Below, piece after piece: positions 13,490 through 21,445 of a stretch of 47,313 nucleotides of DNA. This DNA is from Chloroflexota bacterium (GTDB lineage Bacteria; Chloroflexota; Dormibacteria; Dormibacterales; Dormibacteraceae). The position numbers were made by a program, and so were the translations under genes. The stretch spans positions 1-47,313 of the forward strand of contig VBFO01000111.1 of assembly GCA_005881025.1 (NCBI GenBank), given 5' to 3'. The notes under the pieces were generated by a model. That model searched no databases, was not told the origin of the DNA, and was given only the letters and a program-made list of their open reading frames with translations. Numbering within the stretch: the first letter of the stretch is position 1; every line of letters starts with the position of its first letter.

Positions 13490-13551
13490 CTAGTTGAGAT
13501 TCCTGGATAGATCTGTCACGGCTTTGGGCCGCTAAATGCGGTCGAATACCA

Positions 13552-13567
13552 CGAGTGCACGCACTCG
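13552..13567. repeat. Inverted repeat CGAGTGC-AC-GCACTCG
   Basis: Perfect 7-bp arms with a 2-bp centre, about 62 bp upstream of the gcvPA GTG. The very short centre fits a dimeric-regulator operator better than an RNA hairpin. No regulator gene is adjacent. Confidence 0.5.
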
Positions 13568-13646
13568 CGTGCCTGGAGGCTTCGCGAAGAACGCGAATGC
13601 CGGCACCAGCGGGTTTCGCGGAAGCGGGACGGGCTCCCAACACATG

Positions 13647-13667
13647 CATCGGCGTCCCGAGCCGATG
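13647..13667 (-). repeat. Stem-loop CATCGGC-N7-GCCGATG downstream of gcvH
   Basis: Perfect 7-bp arms and a 7-base loop, about 32 bases after the gcvH stop. No T-run follows on the minus strand, so it is not a classical terminator. It may stabilise the upstream gcvT-gcvH mRNA 3' end or attenuate read-through to gcvPA. Confidence 0.5.
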
Positions 13668-13698
13668 AAATGGCCGTCAACTGGCCGCCGCGGTCCAC

Positions 13699-14076
13699 TT
13701 AGTGAGAAGTGCCCTCGGCCATCTTTTTGTAAGTGGCCTCGTCCATGAGGTCTGCCGGCGCCTCGCCGGTCATCTGAAGCTTGAGGATCCAGCCTTCCCC
13801 GTACGGGTCGGAGTTCACCAGCTCTGGATTGGAGGTCAGCTTGTCATTGACGGCGGCGATGGTCCCGGCAACCGGCGCATAAAGATCGCTCGCGGCCTTG
13901 ACCGACTCGATGACGCCGAAGCTCTCGCCCCGGGCGATCTTGCGTCCTGGGCTTGGGAGGTCGAGGAACACCACATCTCCAAGCTGAGACTGAGCGAACT
14001 CGCTGATGCCCACGGTTGCGGTCTTGCCGTCGACCGTCAGCCACTCGTGAGTCTTGGTGTATCGCCGCTCAGCCAT
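13699..14076 (-). CDS. gcvH: Glycine cleavage system H protein
   Basis: A 125-residue lipoyl carrier that shuttles the aminomethyl group from GcvPAB to GcvT. The lipoylated lysine is Lys60 in ESVKAASDLYAP, and the full hammerhead domain is present (YTKTHEWLTVDG through SDPYGEGWILKL). The start is ATG at 14076, 37 bp after gcvT. Confidence 0.97.
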   Translation of the reverse strand: MAERRYTKTHEWLTVDGKTATVGISEFAQSQLGDVVFLDLPSPGRKIARGESFGVIESVKAASDLYAPVAGTIAAVNDKLTSNPELVNSDPYGEGWILKLQMTGEAPADLMDEATYKKMAEGTSH

Positions 14077-14113
14077 TCCCGCCCCTCCTACTCACGTAAC
14101 TGCGCGACCAATC

Positions 14114-15226
14114 TCAGTAGTGCTTCGGCGCCGTCGCCCGCGCCGATCCGCGGTAGAACGGCAGCTCCACCACCTCGGCCGGCGCCTCGCGGCCTCGCAC
14201 GTCCACGGAGACCATGTCTCCGACCCGAAATGATGGCGGTTCGACGAGTGCGAGCGCGATGGGATACCCGAGGAAGAAGGAATGGGTTCCGCTGGTGACG
14301 GTCCCCACCTTTCCTCGCTCCGCCGAGACGGCTCCGCCGTGGCGTGGGATGTCCCCTGGCTTCATCTTCAGGCCGATGAGGCGTCGACGGTCGACGACCT
14401 CTCGCGACTTTTCCAGCGCAGCCCGCCCGATGAACTCGCCTTTCGTCAGCTTCACCGTCCAGCCGAGCCCTGCCTCGTATGGGTTCACCGTCTCATCCAT
14501 GTCGTTGCCGTAGAGGCGGAGCGCGGCCTCCAGACGCAGGATGTCGCGCGCGCCCAGACCTGCGGGCAGCACGCCTTTCGCCTTGCCTGATTCAAGGATC
14601 GAGTCCCAGACCCGCCCCACCCGATCCGCCTCCACGAAGAGCTCGAACCCGTCCTCTCCGGTGTAGCCGGTGCGGGCGATGAACGCCGGTTCGCCGGCGA
14701 CCTGGCCCTGCGTGAAACCGAAATACGGGATGGAGTCGGTCTGCGTTGACCGGGCCGGAAAGAGGGAGTGCGCCATCGGGCCCTGGAAGGCGATCAGGCT
14801 GACCTCGAGCGTCTTGTCAGTCATCGAGACCCCGTCCGGTAGGTGTTTGCGCAGCCATTCGACGTCCTTCTCGCGATTGGAAGCGTTCACGACCACAAGA
14901 AAGTCGGATGGTGCGCTCCGATAAACGACCAGGTCGTCGATGACGCCCCCGTCCTCTTTGCACATGAGGTTGTACTGCGCCCGGCCCGGTTCGAGCTTGG
15001 CGATGTCGTTCGTGACGACCCCTTGCAAAAACGCCTCCGCGCCGTCGCCGACAACGTTGAGTCGCCCCATGTGCGAGATGTCGAAGAGACCCGCGGCGCG
15101 GCGTACCGCGAGGTGCTCATCGCGAATCGAGCTGTACTGCTGCGGCAGCTCCCAACCTGAGAACTCGACCATCCGGCCCCCGAGCGCCACGTGCCGGTCG
15201 TAAAGAGGCGTGCGGTTGGCGGTCAC
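14114..15226 (-). CDS. gcvT: Aminomethyltransferase (glycine cleavage T protein)
   Basis: A 370-residue THF-dependent enzyme that releases ammonia from the aminomethyl-lipoyl H protein and forms 5,10-methylene-THF. Family segments include MVEFSGWELPQQY, FDISHMGRL, ARTGYTGEDGFELF and the GCV_T C-terminal domain (KGEFIGRAALE, VGTVTSGTHSFFLG). The start is GTG at 15226, overlapping the upstream sigma-like gene stop (GTGA). A longer Arg-rich reading inside that gene was rejected. Confidence 0.97.
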   Translation of the reverse strand: MTANRTPLYDRHVALGGRMVEFSGWELPQQYSSIRDEHLAVRRAAGLFDISHMGRLNVVGDGAEAFLQGVVTNDIAKLEPGRAQYNLMCKEDGGVIDDLVVYRSAPSDFLVVVNASNREKDVEWLRKHLPDGVSMTDKTLEVSLIAFQGPMAHSLFPARSTQTDSIPYFGFTQGQVAGEPAFIARTGYTGEDGFELFVEADRVGRVWDSILESGKAKGVLPAGLGARDILRLEAALRLYGNDMDETVNPYEAGLGWTVKLTKGEFIGRAALEKSREVVDRRRLIGLKMKPGDIPRHGGAVSAERGKVGTVTSGTHSFFLGYPIALALVEPPSFRVGDMVSVDVRGREAPAEVVELPFYRGSARATAPKHY

Positions 15227-15822
15227 TCGGACGCGGGCTCGCCGTCGCCGTCCGCGTCCAGGTCGAGGCTCTCTGGATCGACGAAGGCCAGCAGCTCCTC
15301 GTCGTGGCGTTGGCGCGCGTCGGCAACCACCCGTGCGACGTAGCGCGTGCGCTCCACATTCCATTCGAGCTTCTCGGCCAGCTCTTGCTCGGTCGGCTCG
15401 CGATGCAGCTCGCGGCGCAGCACTAATTGCGTGCGGTCGTAGTCCTCGGCGGCCGTGATCAGCAGCTGCGTCTCGCGGACCGCCGCCGCCTCGGCATCGA
15501 TCGCGCTGTCCAGCTGCGCGGTGATGTGCGACTCGGCGAACCCTGCAAAGTCCGCCTCGCCGCTCGCCGAGAAGGTCCGGATCGCTTCGATCAACCCGAT
15601 CGAGCCCTCCTGGACCAGGTCGGGCAGCGACAGCCCGTGCTCGCGGCGGGCCGCGGCGAGCCGGACCACTGTCGGTAGGAAAACCTCCACCAGCCTGTCC
15701 TGGCCGGCCTGGTCGCCTGCGGCGGCGCGCCGGAGCAGATCCTCCTGCTCGCGCGCCTCCAGCGGCCTCTGGCTGCCGGCTTTGCGGACCAGGTCGCGCA
15801 TCGCCGCGGCGTCATCCCCCAT
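15223..15822 (-). CDS. Sigma-70-like protein lacking region 4
   Basis: A 199-residue protein resembling sigma factors. Region 2.1-2.2 (core RNA polymerase binding) is well kept, with DLVQEGSIGLIEAIRTF at about residues 68-84. The following region 2.3-2.4, which normally has aromatic residues that melt and read the -10 element, is FAGFAESHITAQLDSAID without tryptophans. Residues about 125-165 resemble region 3 (RELHREPTEQELAEKLEW). There is no region 4 for -35 recognition; the protein ends in a strongly acidic tail. The start is ATG at 15822. It is coupled to gcvT by a 4-bp overlap. It may be a degenerate sigma factor or a regulator that binds core polymerase; function is unknown. Confidence 0.75.
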   Translation of the reverse strand: MGDDAAAMRDLVRKAGSQRPLEAREQEDLLRRAAAGDQAGQDRLVEVFLPTVVRLAAARREHGLSLPDLVQEGSIGLIEAIRTFSASGEADFAGFAESHITAQLDSAIDAEAAAVRETQLLITAAEDYDRTQLVLRRELHREPTEQELAEKLEWNVERTRYVARVVADARQRHDEELLAFVDPESLDLDADGDGEPASE

Positions 15823-15881
15823 CCGCCCGATTCTACGTGGCGTCCTGAGCTTGCCCCAGGCGCCGATGTTCCACGTTTTAC

Positions 15882-17240
15882 ATGAGGCTCAGCCATACTC
15901 GGGACATGGCCCGCGCCGGCATTTTCCGGCTCGCGTTTTCGATCGTCGTGGCAGCCGCCCTGATGCCGCTTCAGGCGGCGGCCGCCGCCCCGCACGTCGT
16001 CCAGGCAGACCTCACCGGCGACATCAACGACATCAGCGAGGCCTACATCTCGAGCGTGGTCGCCCGAGCCGACTCCGACCACGCCAGCGCACTGCTGGTG
16101 GTCCTCAACACCCCTGGTGGCATCTCCACCTCGATGGACGGCATCGTCACCGCGCTGCTCAACTCCACCTCACCCGTGATCGTGTTCGTCTATCCCAGCG
16201 GAGCGCGAGCGGCCTCGGCGGGTCTTTTCGTGGCCCAGGCGGCGGACGTGGTGGCGATGGCGCCCGGCACCAACATCGGCTCGGCCCACCCGATCGCGGG
16301 CACCGGCGCGGATCTCACCGGCGACCTTGGCAAGAAGGTGCTGAACGACGCCGTCACTCGCGTGCGCAGCCTCGCCCAGATCCATGGCCGGAATGCAGAC
16401 TGGGCTGAGGACGCCGTCCGCAACAGCGTCAACATCAACGCCGAGGACGCCGTCAGGCTGCACGTCGCCGACCTCGAGGCCGCCGACATCTACTCGCTGC
16501 TGGCGGCGGTCGACGGTAGGACTGTGCCGCGCCAGCACGGCTCGCTCACGATCCACACCGCCGGGGCGCTCATCGAAGACAACCCGATGCCTTTCTGGCA
16601 GGTGTTCCTGGGGGCGCTCATCGATCCCACGATCGCGGCGTTGCTGCTGCTGCTGGCCGCCTACGGCATCATCACCGAGCTCTCTTCGCCCGGTGCGATC
16701 CTGCCCGGCGTGGTCGGCGGAATCGCGGGCGTGCTTGCGGTCGTGTCGCTTGCCAATCTCCCGGTCAACATCGCCGGCGCCTTGATGCTCCTTTTCGCGC
16801 TCGCCCTCTTCATCGCCGACCTGAAAGCGAACACGCATGGGATCTTGAGTGCCGGAGGCGTGCTGTCCCTGGTGCTTGGTCTGGCCTTTCTGATCAATAC
16901 CGGCCCGATCGGGCTGGGAGTGAACCCGATCGTGATCGCGTTGGCGGGCCTGTTCTCATTCGCTTTCTTCGCCTTCTTCGTGCAGCGAGTCCTGGCCGCC
17001 CGCCGCCGGCCGGTGGCGGCGGGCGCCGAGTGGCTGGTGGGCGCCCGGGGCGAGGCGCGCGAGGCGGTCTCTCCCAGCGGTCTTGTCTTCGTCCGGGGCG
17101 CGCTGTGGCGGGCGACCACGAGCGGCGCCCCCATTCCAGCCGGCGCGCCGGTTACGGTGGTTGGACGCAAAGGGCTCGAGCTGGAGGTCGCTCCGGCCGA
17201 ATCGGTTCCAGCGCCGGAGACGGCTGAGGAGAAGAAATAG
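15882..17240 (+). CDS. NfeD/ClpP-class membrane serine protease
   Basis: A 452-residue membrane protein of the long NfeD type. After a signal peptide (about residues 10-36) comes a ClpP-like protease domain with Ser112 in ASAGLFVA and a nearby lysine pair at 151-152 (LGKKVLNDAV), the expected Ser-Lys dyad. About four transmembrane segments follow (residues 235-375), then a soluble OB-like NfeD domain (LVGARGEAREAVSPSGLVFVRGALW). An ATG at 15906 gives a more compact signal peptide and is a possible start. Its stop overlaps the next gene by one base. NfeD-stomatin pairs are a known conserved unit in membrane quality control. Confidence 0.9.
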   Translation: MRLSHTRDMARAGIFRLAFSIVVAAALMPLQAAAAAPHVVQADLTGDINDISEAYISSVVARADSDHASALLVVLNTPGGISTSMDGIVTALLNSTSPVIVFVYPSGARAASAGLFVAQAADVVAMAPGTNIGSAHPIAGTGADLTGDLGKKVLNDAVTRVRSLAQIHGRNADWAEDAVRNSVNINAEDAVRLHVADLEAADIYSLLAAVDGRTVPRQHGSLTIHTAGALIEDNPMPFWQVFLGALIDPTIAALLLLLAAYGIITELSSPGAILPGVVGGIAGVLAVVSLANLPVNIAGALMLLFALALFIADLKANTHGILSAGGVLSLVLGLAFLINTGPIGLGVNPIVIALAGLFSFAFFAFFVQRVLAARRRPVAAGAEWLVGARGEAREAVSPSGLVFVRGALWRATTSGAPIPAGAPVTVVGRKGLELEVAPAESVPAPETAEEKK

Positions 17241-18055
17241 TGGACGCCGGCACGCTGATCGTCCTCGGGGTCATCATCCTGCTCGCCCTGGTGGTCGTGT
17301 TCTCGAGCCTCCGGATCGCCAACGAATACGAGCGAGGTGTAGTTTTCCGCCTCGGCCGGCTGATCGCCCTGAAGGGCCCCGGTCTCTTTTTCATCATTCC
17401 TTTCGGCGTGGACAGGTTGGTGAAGATCGACCTCCGCGTGATCACCCTCGAGGTTCCACCGCAGGAGATCATCACGGCCGACAACGTCACCGCGAAGGTC
17501 AACGCGGTCATCTACTTCCAGGTGGTGGATGCGCAGCGAGCGGTGGTGCAGGTGCTGAACTTCATCAACGCCACCTCGCAGATCGCGCAGACCACTCTGC
17601 GCGCGGTGCTCGGCCAGTCGACGCTCGATGAGCTCCTGGGCCAGCGCGAGAAGATCAATCAGACGCTGCAGAAGATCATCGACGAGCAGACGGAGCCATG
17701 GGGCATCAAGGTCGCAGTCGTCGAGATCAAGGACGTCGAGCTGCCGACCAGCATGCAGCGGGCGATGGCAAAGCAGGCTGAGGCCGAGCGCGAGAAGCGC
17801 GCCAAGATCATCAACGCCGACGGTGAGTTCCAGGCCTCCCAGACGCTTGCGAACGCGGCCCAGGTGATCTCCTCACAGCAGGGCGCGCTACAGCTTCGCT
17901 TCCTGCAGACACTTGTGGAGATCGGGGTCGAGAAGAACACCACTGTCATCCTTCCGATCCCGCTCGATCTGATCCGGCCGATCCTCGAGGCAGAGGGCCG
18001 CGAAACCACCGGAAAGGGCAGCCGGCAACCGGCCGAAGGATCCACGTCGGGCTGA
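17240..18055 (+). CDS. SPFH/stomatin-like (slipin) membrane protein
   Basis: A 271-residue protein: one N-terminal transmembrane helix (about residues 5-25), an SPFH/Band 7 domain (NEYERGVVFRLGRL, VPPQEIITADNVTAKVNAVIY cut short here), and a helical C-terminal part rich in Lys/Glu (KQAEAEREKRAKIINADGE). The GTG start overlaps the nfeD stop (TAGTG). Family members form large oligomers in membrane microdomains, and the NfeD OB domain is known to bind the partner stomatin. Confidence 0.93.
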   Translation: MDAGTLIVLGVIILLALVVVFSSLRIANEYERGVVFRLGRLIALKGPGLFFIIPFGVDRLVKIDLRVITLEVPPQEIITADNVTAKVNAVIYFQVVDAQRAVVQVLNFINATSQIAQTTLRAVLGQSTLDELLGQREKINQTLQKIIDEQTEPWGIKVAVVEIKDVELPTSMQRAMAKQAEAEREKRAKIINADGEFQASQTLANAAQVISSQQGALQLRFLQTLVEIGVEKNTTVILPIPLDLIRPILEAEGRETTGKGSRQPAEGSTSG

Positions 18056-18114
18056 GCGGCCACATCTACCTCGATGCCGCCGATGCGCTTGTCCTGCTGA
18101 CGCCGGTACCGGCG

Positions 18115-19122
18115 GTGATCGCCGCCAACGCCGGCGTCGGCAAGCCGTGGGCGCACCACGCGACGGGCATCCTCGGCGGGCTCCTGGCCGGGGCCACCTT
18201 CCTTTTCGGCGCGATCGACATCGCGGCTGCGAGCTCGGGCCCGCACAACCCGACTGCTGTCGACGTCGGGATCATGGTCACCGCCCTGCTGGCGGCTCTC
18301 CTGGCGGCCAAGCCGGTTCGGGAGCGGGTCGCGCGGGTGCTGCCGATGGACCCTGACAACCCGGTCCATGCCCTGGCGCTGGTGCTGGCAGTGATCCTGC
18401 TCGGCACCCAGGTGTCGTCGATCGCGTTCTCAGACGTGCTCGCGGCCGACCTGAAGCTGCCGGCCCTCACGGTGGCCGATCTCATCTGGCAGGAAGCCCC
18501 CTTCTTGATCCTCGCCGCCGTTGGGGTCGGGATCTACCTTCGTCGCGACCTCCTCTCCGCCACCACCCGCCTCGGTCTGGTCAGACCACAGCCCTGGCAC
18601 ATCGTCCTTGCGCTGGCGGCCGCGGGGCTGTTCTACGGGATGGGAGCGGCCTCGCAGTACCTCGGCCAGAGCCTCACCCCGGGTCTGGCCGAGCAGGTGA
18701 CAAGGACGGACGAGCACCTCTTCGGAGGGCTCAACAACTGGTACGGGATCATCGCGCTGGCGCTGGTGCCGGGGATCTGCGAGGAGGTGCTGTTCCGCGG
18801 AGCGCTGCAGCCGCGCTTTGGGATCATCACCACCGCCGTCCTCTTCGCCGCGATTCACACCGAGTACGGCCTGTCCATCGACGTGATCACGATCTTTTTG
18901 ATCGCGATCGGGCTGGGCTTCATCCGCCGCTATGCGAACACCACGGCGTGCTGCGTGTGCCATGCGACCTACAACCTGGTGTCCGGAACGGGGCTGCCCG
19001 GGATCACCCTGTGGATCGCGATCGGCGTCGAAGTCGTCCTGGTCGCGATCGCGCTCTACCTGATCCTCGCTCGACGTCGTGCTTCCGAGTCACCCATGGC
19101 CGAGGACGCCAGGTTGGGTTAG
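18115..19122 (+). CDS. CPBP-family intramembrane metalloprotease
   Basis: A 335-residue polytopic membrane protein with the CPBP/CAAX-protease (Abi) motifs: Glu223-Glu224 and Arg228 in EEVLFRGAL, His248 in FAAIHTEYG, and His283/Asn287 in HATYN. About eight hydrophobic segments are visible. The family cleaves substrates within the membrane; the target here is unknown. GTG 18115 is the first canonical start, but the frame is open back into the SPFH gene and its translation (HIYLDAADALVLL) looks protein-like, so the true start may be upstream. It lies 59 bp after the SPFH gene. Confidence 0.85.
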   Translation: MIAANAGVGKPWAHHATGILGGLLAGATFLFGAIDIAAASSGPHNPTAVDVGIMVTALLAALLAAKPVRERVARVLPMDPDNPVHALALVLAVILLGTQVSSIAFSDVLAADLKLPALTVADLIWQEAPFLILAAVGVGIYLRRDLLSATTRLGLVRPQPWHIVLALAAAGLFYGMGAASQYLGQSLTPGLAEQVTRTDEHLFGGLNNWYGIIALALVPGICEEVLFRGALQPRFGIITTAVLFAAIHTEYGLSIDVITIFLIAIGLGFIRRYANTTACCVCHATYNLVSGTGLPGITLWIAIGVEVVLVAIALYLILARRRASESPMAEDARLG

Positions 19123-19125
19123 AAT
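19120..19125 (+). promoter_or_regulatory. Candidate -10 element for parA-parB
   Basis: TAGAAT sits 30 bp before the parA ATG, partly inside the end of the CPBP gene. It would give a short leader. No convincing -35 is present. The same hexamer occurs in the oriC-region promoter candidate. Confidence 0.4.
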
Positions 19126-19155
19126 CTCGTCAGCCGTCTTCTACGCGCCCAAGCA

Positions 19156-19977
19156 ATGACCCAGGATATAGCCCCCCTCGAGCAGCTCACCCCCCAGATG
19201 TTGGGCCCAACCAGCCTTCCCGTCCTGGCGGTGGTGAACCAGAAGGGCGGGGTGGGCAAGACCACCACCGCCATCAACCTCGGCGCCGCCCTGGCCGAGC
19301 TCGGGCACCCCGTCCTGTTGGTGGACCTCGATCCACAGGCCAACTCCACCTCTGGGCTAGGCCTCAACCCGTCGCGTGCGAGGCTGACCGTCTATCACCT
19401 GCTCACCGGCGAGTGCACGGTTGCCGAAGCGGCGGTGCCGACCGGCGTGCCAGGGCTGCAGCTGGTCCCGTCCCAGATCGACCTGGCCGGGGCCGAGATC
19501 GAGCTCGCTTCGATGAGCGAGCGCGAGACGCGTCTCCGCAAGGCGCTGGCCACGACCCCTGAAGGCGTGGAGCTGGTCATCATCGACTGCCCGCCCTCGC
19601 TCGGGCTGCTCACCCTCAACGCCCTGGCCGCCGCCACCCAGATGCTGATCCCGACTCAGTGCGAATACTTCGCGCTCGAGGGCCTCCGGCACCTCTTCTA
19701 CACGCACCAGCTCGTGCGCTCGAACCTCAACCCGAAGCTCGAGATCGGAGGCATCCTTATGACGCAATTTGACGCACGTACAACGCTGGCGTGGGATGTG
19801 CTCAACGAGGTCCGGCGATCACATCCTGCGGACCTGCTGAAGACCTTGATCCCGCGCAACGTCCGGATCAGCGAGGCCCCGAGTCATGGCCAGCCGGTGA
19901 CCCAGTACGACCCCACCTGCCGCGGAGCGGCCGCGTACCGAGAGCTCGCCCATGAGCTGATGGAAAGGAGCAGATAA
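19156..19977 (+). CDS. parA: Chromosome partitioning ATPase ParA/Soj
   Basis: A 273-residue Walker-type ATPase that works with ParB on chromosome segregation. The deviant Walker A is at residues 30-36 (KGGVGKT), Walker A' at DLDPQAN and Walker B at VIIDCPPSLG. The C-terminal IPRNVRISEAPSHGQPV is typical of Soj. The start is ATG at 19156. The N-terminus has about 20 residues before the first strand. It lies four bases before parB and about 6 kb from the origin, its usual place. Confidence 0.97.
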   Translation: MTQDIAPLEQLTPQMLGPTSLPVLAVVNQKGGVGKTTTAINLGAALAELGHPVLLVDLDPQANSTSGLGLNPSRARLTVYHLLTGECTVAEAAVPTGVPGLQLVPSQIDLAGAEIELASMSERETRLRKALATTPEGVELVIIDCPPSLGLLTLNALAAATQMLIPTQCEYFALEGLRHLFYTHQLVRSNLNPKLEIGGILMTQFDARTTLAWDVLNEVRRSHPADLLKTLIPRNVRISEAPSHGQPVTQYDPTCRGAAAYRELAHELMERSR

Positions 19978-19981
19978 CCAG

Positions 19982-20824
19982 ATGAGCCAGTCACGGTTGC
20001 GAGGCCTCGGTCGCGGGCTGGAGGCGCTGATTCCGATGTCACGCGAAGGCGGCGCGATGGTGCCGCAGATGATCGCCATCGACCAGATCCGGCCGTCGCA
20101 CCAGCAGGTGCGCTCGCGCTTCGACGCGGAGCCGCTGGCCGAGCTCGCAGACTCGATCCGCTCGCATGGCGTGCTGCAGCCGCTGCTCGTGCGCAGGCAC
20201 GTCGACGGCTATGAGCTGATCGCGGGCGAGCGGCGCTGGCGTGCTGCGCGCATTGCGGGCTTGACCACGGTTCCCGCCGTCGTGCGCAACGACATGCAGG
20301 CCGACGAACAGCTCATCCTCGGACTGATCGAGAACCTCCAGCGAACCGACCTCAACCCGGTCGAGGAGGCGCACGGCCTGCGCAAGCTGACAGAGGACCT
20401 CGGGCTCACGCATGAAGAGGTGGCGCAACGGATTGGTAAGAACCGCGTTTCGGTCACGCAATCCCTGCGCCTGCTCAGCGCGTGCCCCGCAGTGCAGTCA
20501 GCGGTGAGCGCCGGCGCCATCAGCGCCGGCCACGCACGCGCACTCATCGCGCTCGAAGGCGCCGCTGCGCAGGAGCACGGGCTGAAGGTGGTCCTGGGCA
20601 GGCGGCTCTCAGTGCGCCAGGCCGAGAACTGGGTGCGCAAGTACCGCCCACGCCGTTCCACGGTTCGCGGCGAGACTGCAGAGATGCGAGCGCTTGCGGC
20701 CGGGATCGAGGCCAAGCTCGGCATAGCGGTGCGCTTCCGAGGATCTGTCAATCGGGGAAAGGTGGAGCTGCGCTATTCGAGTCGTGAGGAGCTTGAACGG
20801 GTCTGCGCTAAGCTCGTTTCCTAA
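19982..20824 (+). CDS. parB: Chromosome partitioning protein ParB/Spo0J
   Basis: A 280-residue CTP-dependent DNA clamp that loads at parS and spreads. The N-terminal RGLGRGLEALIP is the ParA-stimulating region. The CTP-binding boxes GERRWRAA and ENLQRTDLNPVEEA are present, followed by a helix-turn-helix (THEEVAQRIGKNRVSVTQSLRLL) that reads parS and a C-terminal dimer domain. The start is ATG at 19982. No perfect parS was found in this window. Confidence 0.97.
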   Translation: MSQSRLRGLGRGLEALIPMSREGGAMVPQMIAIDQIRPSHQQVRSRFDAEPLAELADSIRSHGVLQPLLVRRHVDGYELIAGERRWRAARIAGLTTVPAVVRNDMQADEQLILGLIENLQRTDLNPVEEAHGLRKLTEDLGLTHEEVAQRIGKNRVSVTQSLRLLSACPAVQSAVSAGAISAGHARALIALEGAAAQEHGLKVVLGRRLSVRQAENWVRKYRPRRSTVRGETAEMRALAAGIEAKLGIAVRFRGSVNRGKVELRYSSREELERVCAKLVS

Positions 20825-20827
20825 CTC

Positions 20828-21445
20828 TTGGCCTTGTCGCAGCATCCCGCCTCAGCCACCCCGCATGAGATCGCGCCGTCCGCGACCTCATCTGTGCTGC
20901 GCGAGTTGTTCGAGGTCATCGTGCTCGCAGTCATCCTCTACTTCGGCATCAGCTTCGCAGTGCAGACAGTGCACGTCGAAGGCCTTTCGATGTTCGGCAC
21001 GCTCGACAACAACGACTACCTGATCGCGAACAAGATCGACTACCGCCTGCATGCCCCGCATCGAGGCGACATCGTGATCTTGCGTCCTCCTACGCTCAGC
21101 ACCACCGACTACATCAAGCGCGTGGTCGCGCTCCCGGGAGAGCGGCTTCTGATCCGCGATGGCGTCGTTTACATCAACGGTCACCGTCTCGAGGAGCCGT
21201 ATCTACCGGAGGCGTGGACCGTGAACAATCAGTGGGGCGGTCCGGATGGCACCGTGATCCCAGCCAATCAGTACTTCGTCATGGGCGACAACCGAAACCG
21301 GTCGCAGGACTCACGTGTCTTTGGGCCGATCGGCCTGGACCGGATCGACGGCCGTGCCTGGTTCAGGATCTGGCCGCTTGATCACTTCGGCGACATCTAC
21401 AAGGACGAACCGCTGCTGGAGACGAGCACCGTCTACGTCGGCTAG
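20828..21445 (+). CDS. lepB: Signal peptidase I
   Basis: A 205-residue type I signal peptidase with one N-terminal transmembrane anchor (about residues 27-46). The Ser-Lys dyad is Ser54 (GLSMFGTL) and Lys97 (DYIKRVVALPGE); the MGDNRNRSQDSR box is intact. The usual SMxPTL motif is SMFGTL here, so the conserved Pro after the nucleophile is Gly. The best start is TTG at 20828, just after parB; a second TTG lies two codons on. The stop shares CTAG with the stop of the convergent M16 peptidase. Confidence 0.93.
   Translation: MALSQHPASATPHEIAPSATSSVLRELFEVIVLAVILYFGISFAVQTVHVEGLSMFGTLDNNDYLIANKIDYRLHAPHRGDIVILRPPTLSTTDYIKRVVALPGERLLIRDGVVYINGHRLEEPYLPEAWTVNNQWGGPDGTVIPANQYFVMGDNRNRSQDSRVFGPIGLDRIDGRAWFRIWPLDHFGDIYKDEPLLETSTVYVG

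Larger units (their letters stand above)
13490..13698. other. Intergenic region between gcvH and gcvPA
   Basis: A 209-bp gap inside an otherwise tight operon. It holds two inverted repeats, annotated separately, and no convincing gene on either strand. I looked for a glycine riboswitch on the minus strand and do not see its conserved core. It may hold an internal promoter or a processing site. Confidence 0.6.

Noticed and set aside
11283-13510. Two long plus-strand open frames opposite gcvPB and gcvPA
   Set aside because: Antisense to clearly conserved glycine dehydrogenase subunits; composition is that of a shadow frame.
13516-13698. 60-codon minus-strand reading in the gcvH-gcvPA gap
   Set aside because: No Shine-Dalgarno, no similarity and composition unlike neighbours.
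13490-13698. Glycine riboswitch upstream of gcvPA
   Set aside because: The conserved aptamer core and tandem arrangement are not visible.
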